Shown here: piece by piece, positions 56,829 to 64,000 of the stretch
Position numbering within the stretch: position 1 is the first letter of the stretch
Layout of the letters: every line of letters begins with the position of its first letter
Assembly (NCBI GenBank): GCA_026120185.1
Contig: JANUWF010001691.1
Span: 248,001-312,000 of the forward strand
Reading direction: 5' to 3'
Length of the DNA: 64,000 bases
DNA from: Voacanga thouarsii
Lineage: Eukaryota; Streptophyta; Magnoliopsida; Gentianales; Apocynaceae
Made by a program: the position numbers and the translations under genes
Notes under the pieces: model-generated
Told to the model about the DNA's origin: nothing
Database searches by the model: none
The model's input: the letters and a program-made list of their open reading frames with translations, nothing else

Positions 56829-59110
56829 CAAATGGTTACTTCAACCATGGCCATATTTTCTTCTTCTCTCTTGGACGGATCAAGTCTCCTAAGAGTAAGG
56901 TTTCTTTCGAAACTTCTTCAAGGTAGTCATCATTTAAGTAAGCCTCTTCAATCTTCTCTTTAAATTTTAGATTCATGTCTCTTAGATGTAGTTGGATGAG
57001 GATGGAATATATTTGGAGATTGAGTATGTGTTTATATGATGGAGTTGAGATTGAAGCATGAATGAATATGTTTATATGACGGAGTTGGGATTGATGCATG
57101 ATGACGATTGGTCTTGGTTAGATTATATGATGTTTTAGGGTTTGTTGCATGCCTTATGTCGTGAGTAGTATGATTAATCAAACATGTTAGAGATTATGTC
57201 ACCTTTGGTGAATAGGGTTTCTGCTCTTGTATTCTTGTTAAGGCCATGCATATGATTATGTTTAGTGGAGTTGAGATCATGTGTTGGTAAATTTAGATCT
57301 ATGCATTTATTCATTATTTGGATGATTTGATGATTGGTGTAGAGTATATGTTCATGATTATGGTTAGCAATAGAAATTATGATCATGACCTAGTTGTCCT
57401 TAAGCTAATTAAGTTAGCCAATTTTATTTCATCAATAAAAATGATTTATGCTATAATTTCTCCTAGTGATTCGAAAACCCTAGGAAAATATGGTTTTTAA
57501 CCATTGTATAAAATAATAATATTTTAGTCAAATAAATGATAGCTTTTGTTAAAGAAATAAAATATGTAGATATTTTATACAATAATATCAATTAATCAAG
57601 CCTTTTATATAAATAATCATAATAGGTAAAATATTAATTTTGTAAGTCATATATTCATAAATACTAATAAAATTTATTTAATCAAAACATAATAAAATTT
57701 ACTTGCTATTAATTTTATTTACCAATTATTTGCTAACCATTAGTTATTATAAATCATTACTCTAAATAGTACTATCTAGGACCTAGGATCCTTCATCAAA
57801 TAAACGCTGATTTATTTATGGCAGGATTTAATCCTACAACTTATTAGTAGCTATTTCAGAAACCCTAGTATTTTAGTATCAAGCTGGATTTATTATATAA
57901 ATCCTTTTATTTATTATCTAGCCTTAATGTTTGGGACACTAGGGTCATGATTGTAGTAGGTTGAGTTAAGATTAATTGTGAAGGAAAATTGTGGCTTGAG
58001 TTTAATTTTGGATTATGTTTACCCAGGCGGGATTAGGCCAGCTTTTGGAGATCTCTAATTTTATCTCGAAGAAAGGATCAAGTAAGCTCCTGCATAAAAC
58101 CTATTTGATGTAGAAAGGTTTCTATGGCAATCCAAATGTGAAGAATGTGAACACTCATTTTCGTAAAGGTAATTGAGGACCATTCTTTTCCTTATTTCAG
58201 TCACATAAATCATTTGAAAACCAACAAGCAGTTTTTCTCAAACACTAAATCCTTTCTAAAACGAATTTTTACACAAACTTTGGAAATCCTTGATTGCCAT
58301 ATTCAAGTGGAACTTTGTTTTATTCAATTTTCTCCTAAGGGGGATAAATTACATTGAGTACTCAATTAGGGTGGACTGCTAGGACTAGTCTTTGAAGGGT
58401 TAGGGTAAGTCTGTTAATAGGTGGCCACCTCTATGGGATAAGTCCTTCCCGAATAAGATGTCAGTTCAGTGGGTCGTGCCGGTTCAAGCTAGCTAGTTTC
58501 TGTCAGGTGGACTGTCTATTGCCAGAATGGACAACCGATTTTGTTTGCGTGTAGAGAATGAGGAGTATCTTACCCGGTAGGCTAATCACCTCCTTTTTGT
58601 TAGTCTACACAAAGTGTGGCATTCTGACCATTGTATGGATATGGGGCCTAACGTGTGGTAACCTAAGACTATCCTTTTGAGTGGTTGATTTTATTGTACA
58701 TGTATGGTTGGAAAAGCCAAATCACCACTCTTGATTTTGACTATTGTTTATTGCTTGCCAGTATTTCTCTTATGAAGTTCTTACACTTTGCATTCACGAA
58801 CCGTTTTCGCTAAACACTCAAAGCACACACGGACTTACTGAGATTTTTATCTCATCACCATTTTTGCCATTATTTCAGGTCAATCCTGCTGTGGAGATGA
58901 GTAGCTAGTTGTTTCCTGCCTTGGAAGATATTCCATTGTTTATTTTATGTAATATTTTGAGAGTTGGGAGTGAACAATTTATATTTTGGATTTTTCTTGA
59001 ATTTTTGGATTGTAATAAGTTTTAAATTTTGAAGTATTGTTTATTTTGGAATGTGTGACCTAGTTATAAAAGCCCCTTATCATTTGGACGGGGCGACATC
59101 CCCGGAAGTG
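54861..59110 (+). mobile_element. Element C 5' LTR (about 4.2 kb)
   Basis: The left end TGAAACACCAGTTAAAACC matches the 3' LTR start at 62378 (TGAAACCCCAGTTAAAAAC). The two copies run parallel for all 1.6 kb visible of the 3' LTR. If the true start is TGTGAAAC (62376), then this copy begins at 54859 with a mutated TATGAAAC. It carries the tRNA-like block at 55116-55166, a (CT)n run at 56788-56825, the hairpin at 58839-58854 and the closing GACGGGGCGACATCC motif at about 59090. No clear CA end or primer-binding site follows, so the right edge is approximate and probably deleted. Confidence 0.85.
55108..55172 (+). other. tRNA-like block in the element C 5' LTR
   Basis: TTGGTGGTTAGAGC (from 55116) is very close to the D-arm/A-box region of tRNAs. 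GTTCAAATTC (55157-55166) is B-box-like, 41 bp away. The block resembles tRNA-Asn in layout. The 3' LTR copy (62630 and 62671) has a better T-arm. Confidence 0.55.
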
Positions 59111-59192
59111 TTGTTTATGCAAATATTGATAGTATGTGTTCTATTTATTTAAGTTCAAATCTTTATCTAACCTATCTTGTTTATGCTGAGGG

Positions 59193-59657
59193 ATGGTTAG
59201 AATGCTTAGAACCATGTGGAAAGGGCAGCAATGGCATCCACCTATCCCTATTTACCTAGAAGACCTCCCAGTACCTCAGCCTACTCCTCAACCAGTTATT
59301 TTGTTAGAAGATGGTAGTGATGATGAGGTTCCAATCCATGAGCTACCCCCAATCCTAGTGATAGACATAAGCTCTGACAGTGAAGATGAGATGATAGCTG
59401 TGGAGCATGTTCCCCACCCTCCTAGTCTCGTAGTGGATTTATCAGCAGATAGTGATGATTCGGGGGAGATAGATTATGAGTCTCTGCCTAGGCATTCTTT
59501 CATTCCTCCACCTAATCGAGTTGAGCTCGGGGAGAGTTCTAGGCGACTCGGGAAGGAGCTAATGGAGGGGTTTGCCAACGGGGCTGGGATAAACTTCTCT
59601 GCAAACTCTGGGGGATGGTTGTATGAGGCAGATCTCAAAGATTCTGTTGAGGACTAG
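59193..59657 (+). CDS. Intact acidic 154-residue ORF upstream of pol in element C, with three SUMO-interaction-like motifs
   Basis: The frame from ATG 59193 to TAG 59655-59657 has no stop, although most of element C is riddled with them. The protein is Pro-rich at the start (PIPIYLEDLPVPQP, residues 17-30). It then has three copies of a hydrophobic patch followed by Asp/Ser/Glu: PVILLEDGSDDE (34-45), ILVIDISSDSEDE (54-66) and SLVVDLSADSDDS (78-90). Such [VI]-x-[VI]-[DL] plus acidic/Ser strings are the form of SUMO-interacting motifs. The C-terminus has GGWLYEADL (140-148). There is no signal peptide or membrane segment. It lies between the 5' LTR and a deleted gag/pol. I infer a leader ORF of this chromodomain element. 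The function is unknown and expression unproven. Confidence 0.5.
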   Translation: MVRMLRTMWKGQQWHPPIPIYLEDLPVPQPTPQPVILLEDGSDDEVPIHELPPILVIDISSDSEDEMIAVEHVPHPPSLVVDLSADSDDSGEIDYESLPRHSFIPPPNRVELGESSRRLGKELMEGFANGAGINFSANSGGWLYEADLKDSVED

Positions 59658-60085
59658 TGGGGCTAAGAGCTGTTATGGTTAGGATATTTTATTTATTGCT
59701 TTTCATGAACTTCTATGTTAAGGATTTCCTTTATGCTTACTGCTTTGATTCCAAATTTATGCAAATAAGAGTGCTTAGAGTACTGTAAGGTTTGAAAAAT
59801 TTTTATGCAATTCTTTACACAAAAATTTGCATATGATTTTCTTTTATTTAAACCTAAATGTGAATGCATGCTCCAAATGTTTTAAACTTGAATGCATACA
59901 CTCATCATCGGGGCATGGTTTAGTATGGCACCCAACCGCCTGTAGCCACATCAAGTAGAAGGGTTCCGGAGGCAGAACCTGTGGCACCGGAGGTTGAGAC
60001 GACTCAAATGTAGTCATCTTACCGGGGAATTGAGAGTATGCCAGATTTGGAAATGGGGTCGGAAACACCTATTGAAGTGACAATG
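59658..60085 (+). other. Deletion-scarred leader of element C
   Basis: Non-coding or unrecognisable sequence between the acidic ORF and the reverse transcriptase tail. Gag, protease and most of reverse transcriptase should lie here and are absent. Confidence 0.55.
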
Positions 60086-60808
60086 GGGCAAGCTTTTTGC
60101 TGAGTTTAGCAAGTGTGAGTTTTGACTGGATAGTGTAGCATTTCTTGGCCATATGGTGACCAAGGAGAGAATCAAGGTAGACCCAGCAAAGGTTAAAGCA
60201 TTGTCAGACTAGAAGCAACCGGAGAACATCACCGAGATTCGAAGCTTCTTGAGATTGGCTGGTTACTATAGGAGGTTCATCAAATGATTCTCGACGCTCG
60301 CATCGCCTATGACCCGACTGTTGAGAAAAGATGTTCTATTTGTGTGGAGTGAAAAATGTGAGAAAAGTTTTCAAGAGCTGAAGCAAAGATTGATGACAGC
60401 ACCGGTATTGAGTCTGCCAGAGGAAGATAAGCCTTACGCACTGTATATCGATGCCTCGAAAGAAGGATTGGTAGTAGCATTGATGCAAGCCCGGAAAGTG
60501 ATCGCTTATGCTTCTCAGAAGTTGAGACCTCATGAAGTCAACTACCCTACTTATGATCTAGAGCTGGTAGCCATTATGTTTGCCCAAATGAAATGGCGAC
60601 ACTACCTGTATGGAGTTGAATATGAAGTGTTCACCGACCACAAGAGTCTGAAGTACATCTTCACTCAGAAGGATCTGAATTTGAGGCAACGAAGATGGAT
60701 GGAAATTTTGGAGGGGTACCATTGTCCGGTCAATTACCATCCCGGGCAGGCTAACGTTGCAGCTGACACCCTAAGCAGAAAAGTTGGTATGGCCAAACTA
60801 AGAGTGTA
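60086..60808 (+). pseudogene. Ty3 reverse transcriptase C-terminus and RNase H (element C)
   Basis: The sequence enters near the end of reverse transcriptase (FAEFSKCEF, VAFLGHMVTKERIKVDPAK, IRSFLRLAGYYRRFIK). It continues as a 166-codon open stretch (60309-60809) with [36 protein letters not shown] and [20 protein letters not shown]. The next motif is [16 protein letters not shown]. These are Ty3 RNase H motifs with the acidic residues D (YIDAS), E (DLEL) and D (FTDHKS) in place. Stops at about 60117, 60210 and 60285 break the reverse transcriptase part, whose YVDD region is missing. Confidence 0.92.
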
Positions 60809-61920
60809 GGAGATTCAAGTGGTTCAGGAAGTATTGGACAGAAGGGTGGAAGTGCAAGAGAAGAGAATTATTGTTAGCAACCTAAAGTTGGTACTGAATC
60901 TAAGACGAGAAATCGTGGAAGCTCAACAAAGCAACACAGAGTTTTAGCTTTTCAAGGACAAGAAACTAAAACGGCCAGGCAGTGAATTCCGACAAGACGA
61001 GGCAGGAGTTTTGCATTTCGGGGATCGGTTGTGTGAACCCGGAGAGCATCATTTGTAGGACAAAATTTTGGAAGAGGCACACAAGAGCAAGTACGCCATT
61101 CATACGGGGGAAGTCAAGATGTACCAGGATCTGAAGAGGGCCTATTGGTGGCCCGGACTGAAGTGGGATGTGATCAAGTATGTCTCAACCTATTTCACCT
61201 GTCAGAAAGTCAAAGCAGAGCACAAGAAGTCAGCAGGATTGTTGCAACCATTGCCAGTACCTGAGTGAATGTGGGAGGAAGTGACCATGGATTTTATCAC
61301 CGGACTCCTTATGTCAAGGACCCAGAAGGATGCCATATGGGTAGTGGTAGATCGACTGACCAAATCAGATCATTTCATACTGGTGAATATAAGAGACTCA
61401 ATGGAAAAGTTACCTCAGACCTATATGTGAGAAATAGTCCAACTACTTGGAGTACCTTCAAGTATCGTGTCTGACCGAGACCCGAGGTTTACGTCTTGCT
61501 TTTGGAGCAAGTTTCAGGAATCGATGGGGTTGAGTTTGAAGTTTAGTACGACGACGCATCTGCATATCGATGGGCAATTAGAAAGGGTTATACAGATATT
61601 GAAGGATATGCTGAGGGCCTGTGTCCTGGATTTTGGGGATAAGTGGACCGAGTGTGTGCCATACGTAGAGCTGTCATATAATAATAGCTACCAAGCTTTA
61701 ATTGGGATAGCACCATATGAAGCATTATGTGGACACAAGTGTCAAGTACCGCTATACTGGAGCTGGTCAGAAGATGGTCACGTAAGCAAATCCAGGGAAG
61801 TCTGTGTCCAGGAGATGTTGGATAAAGTAAAGTTGATCAGGGAGAGGTTGCTGATAGCTCAGAGCAGACAAAAGAGCTATGTAGATAATAGGCGGATAGA
61901 ATTGCAGTTTTAAATAGGAG
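60809..61920 (+). pseudogene. Ty3 integrase (element C)
   Basis: The zinc-binding HHCC region reads EEAHKSKYAIHTGEVKMYQD, then RAYWWPGLKWDVI and STYFTCQKVKAEHKK, with the first cysteine of the C-x2-C pair replaced by Tyr. The catalytic core shows MDFITGLL (first D), IVSDRDPRFTSCFW (second D) and DGQLERVIQILKDMLRACVL (E). It is followed by FGDKWTECVPYVELSYNNSY and APYEALCGHKC. Stops and frame changes at about 61056, 61267 and 61429 disable it. This integrase and the chromodomain behind it place the element in the chromovirus (Tekay/Del-like) group. Confidence 0.92.
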
Positions 61921-62335
61921 ACAGTGTATTTCTGAGATTGACGCCGATAGGGGGATCTTAAAGCATACGAAGGGTGGAAAGCTGAATCCGAGGTATTTGA
62001 GACCATTCCCGATAAAGAAAAGGATTGGACCGGTAGCATACCGATTGGACTTGCCAAATAGGTTGACGGAATTTCATGATGTGTTTCATGTGTCACAACT
62101 AAAGAAGTACAATGCCAATCCTGGTCATGTTCTGAATAATGAGCCATTTGTGTTGCAACCTGATCTGAGCTATGTGGAGAAGCTCGTGCGAATATTGGAC
62201 CACAGTATCAAGAATCTTTGGAACAAGCAGATATCGATGGTAAAACCTCAGTGGGCACATCATGGCACGCGGGATGTCACATGGGAATAAAAAAAGTGGG
62301 TTAAGCAGAAGTATTCTGATTTGAAATAGAGGTAC
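61921..62335 (+). pseudogene. Integrase C-terminus with chromodomain (element C)
   Basis: After a frame change the product reads LRPFPIKKRIGPVAYRLDLP (the GPY/F-type module), then LTEFHDVFHVSQLKKY. A chromodomain tail follows: VRILDHSIKNLWNKQISMVK, then PQWAHHGTRDVTWE up to a stop, with KYSDL beyond it. Chromodomains of this class direct insertion to particular chromatin. In the usual motif the end reads V.W..H...EATWE, here V.PQWAHHGTRDVTWE. Confidence 0.85.
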
Positions 62336-62359
62336 GCCTGAATTTCGAGACGAAATTCT

Positions 62360-62375
62360 GCTAAGGAGGGGAGGA
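62360..62375 (+). other. Polypurine tract of element C
   Basis: The purine-rich AAGGAGGGGAGGA (about 62363-62375) lies directly before the 3' LTR. Confidence 0.75.
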
Positions 62376-62377
62376 TG

Positions 62378-64000
62378 TGAAACCCCAGTTAAAAACAACT
62401 TTAGAGTATGGGGGTTGGGATGCATATCATATTTTCTTGCATGCATAAATATATTTTTGTATGATTTGTGCTTTAGATGGGTGATTTATAGTCTAGAAGG
62501 CTTAATTGTGTTTGTTGAGTAAGAAGGGCAAAATGATAATTTTTTCTTGAGGTGAAAATGGGGAGATAGCTTGAGGATTATATAGGAAAAATATTTGGAA
62601 GAGAAAATAAGAACAAGAGTTGTTGTGGTTTGGTGGTTAGAGCTTTTGGAATTAATTCTTGAAGTCTTGGGTTCAAATTCCATCATTGGAGTTTTATCAT
62701 GATTAAATTTTATTTTTGGTTAGGTAGGCTATATTTCACCATTTGCATGCTTTAGGGAAGAGTAGGAGTGTTGTCCTAGGGGAGACATGATAGGAATGTC
62801 CTAATCATACTCTTGTGCCCTACAAAAATTTCTATGGGATTCATACCCTTCTTAATCTCTAGCTTTCCTTACTTTTTAATCAATTAGGTTGATCCAATTT
62901 TCTAAGCCATTTTATTTCCAGAAAATTTCCAGCAAGCTTCTTTGAGATTGGAGTGTCAGAAATGTCTATGTGAGAATGTCTTCTTGACCAAAAATGGGGA
63001 GGAGTTGTGGAAGGTTCCCAAGAGAATTAATCTCCAAGGTTGAACCTTCAAACTCCAACCTAGTTGTGTTCATCTTCTCCATATAGTAAACTGGAAATTT
63101 TTCCAGCTTCTTGATCAGTCCAATAGTCGAAAATTTCAGCTATCTTTTCCTCTCAAATATTGCCAGAAAAATGACCATTTCACCTAGCTTGAGGACTAAA
63201 CATTCCTTATAAAATCGGACTACACAAAAGCTGTGCAAACCAGAAAAAATTCTGGATAGCTTTCCCAGCAAAGCAGTCCGAAAAACCCAGCTATTCTTCC
63301 ACCTTTGTATGCAGCATTCCATCCTTGGTTTTCCTCTATAAAGAAGGCTGGAAGCCAGCCTTAAAGGACCCTCTAATGGCCCTTCAAACCTTCTGCAAAC
63401 TGACTGAAATATGGCAGAAAATTCTGCCCAGAAATTCTAGCAAGCATGCGAAAACTCTGTTCAGAATTTCCTGCTTTGTTTTCTTCTTCACCCTTGGCTG
63501 AAACTTCCTCCATTTTTTTGTGCAAACACTCCTTGAACAGCCATGAACTGAACTTCATCTTCTTCACCATTGTTCTACTCGAAAAATAGTCCATGGCTGC
63601 TCTAAAAATCTCTCCATTAATCACTCCAATCAAACCATTAATTGAAATCCACAATTTCAGCAAGATATTTTAGCAAACTACCATATATTAACCCTCAAAC
63701 AACTAGAAAATTCCTTCACCATTGTACACCATATTTTCAGCCACTCTAAAGCTCCTTCTACCATCAATCATCTCAGCAAAAATTATAGCCAAGCAGCCGG
63801 CTATTGTAGCTTTCCAAAAGCTCTCCATAAACCAAGATCTTATTGGCATATTTGTTTTCAAAATTGATTCCCTAAATTATTCTTTTTGAATTTCAAATAT
63901 CCAGCTTTCCTTTTCCTCTCATATCTGAAAATCCAATTGCTGAAAACCACTCAAACAATTCGGCTACCCTTCTCCCACAGAATTTCGGCCAGCTTCAACC
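62378..64000 (+). mobile_element. Element C 3' LTR, cut by the window edge
   Basis: Begins TGAAACCCCAG and parallels the 5' LTR from 54861 to about 56490 through the last base of the window. Only about 1.6 kb of an expected 4.2 kb is present, so the duplication of element C cannot be checked. The tRNA-like block is at 62630-62680. Confidence 0.88.
62622..62686 (+). other. tRNA-like block in the element C 3' LTR
   Basis: TTGGTGGTTAGAGC starts at 62630 and GTTCAAATTC lies at 62671-62680, again 41 bp apart. The T-arm TTGGG / TTCAAAT / TCCAT forms four of five pairs, better than in the 5' LTR copy. Confidence 0.55.

Overview
The window looks like transposon-dense heterochromatin from a flowering plant, probably a dicot. 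It is AT-rich with many microsatellites. Almost every recognisable reading frame belongs to a plant transposon family (CACTA, Ty1/copia, Ty3/gypsy including Athila-like and chromodomain elements, TRIM), and most are broken by stops or frameshifts. No bacterial gene organisation, CRISPR array or rRNA gene is visible. One short frame resembles the start of a host C2-domain gene. The species cannot be named from the sequence alone.

Layout. (1) 1-8706: remains of a CACTA (En/Spm) transposon on the minus strand (Transpos_assoc, tnp2, DUF4218 and DUF4216 domains). It is split by a 3.45-kb solo LTR at 3420-6872 with a perfect 5-bp target-site duplication (TSD). (2) 8707-14299: AT-rich DNA with microsatellites and no recognisable gene. 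(3) 14300-33664: a four-level nest. A copia element (15346-18576, 3' LTR 18577-19979 plus 33227-33664) has Ty3 element A (19980-33221) in its LTR. A has the non-autonomous Athila-like element B (24448-32481) in its 3' LTR. B carries a TRIM (29896-30429). The target duplications let the nest be read base by base. (4) 33840-37387: a satellite of about 152-bp monomers, interrupted by a solo LTR (35421-37162) of the same copia family as the nest's outer layer. (5) 37388-42206: microsatellites, a C2-domain gene fragment, a copia reverse transcriptase scrap and a CACTA terminus. (6) 42207-47564: a minus-strand copia leader, primer-binding site and 5' LTR, with a second solo LTR (43895-47301) inside it. 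(7) 47565-54860: pieces of Ty3 gag, an Athila element (D) and another Ty3 element (E). (8) 54861-64000: a chromodomain (Tekay/Del-type) Ty3 element (C) with LTRs of about 4.2 kb. Its 3' LTR runs off the window.

Most interesting signals. The long LTRs (3.4-4.2 kb), although strongly diverged, share two small non-coding modules at fixed places. One is a tRNA-like block with A- and B-box-like motifs exactly 41 bp apart, about 255 bp from the LTR start. The other is a short hairpin about 300 bp before the LTR end whose stem is kept while its loop varies. Element C has an intact 154-codon frame with three SUMO-interaction-like motifs in an otherwise ruined element. Five LTR or leader sequences of different superfamilies share GGCGCC-centred GC-rich blocks. 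Element B keeps one long frame of unknown role and has no gag or pol.
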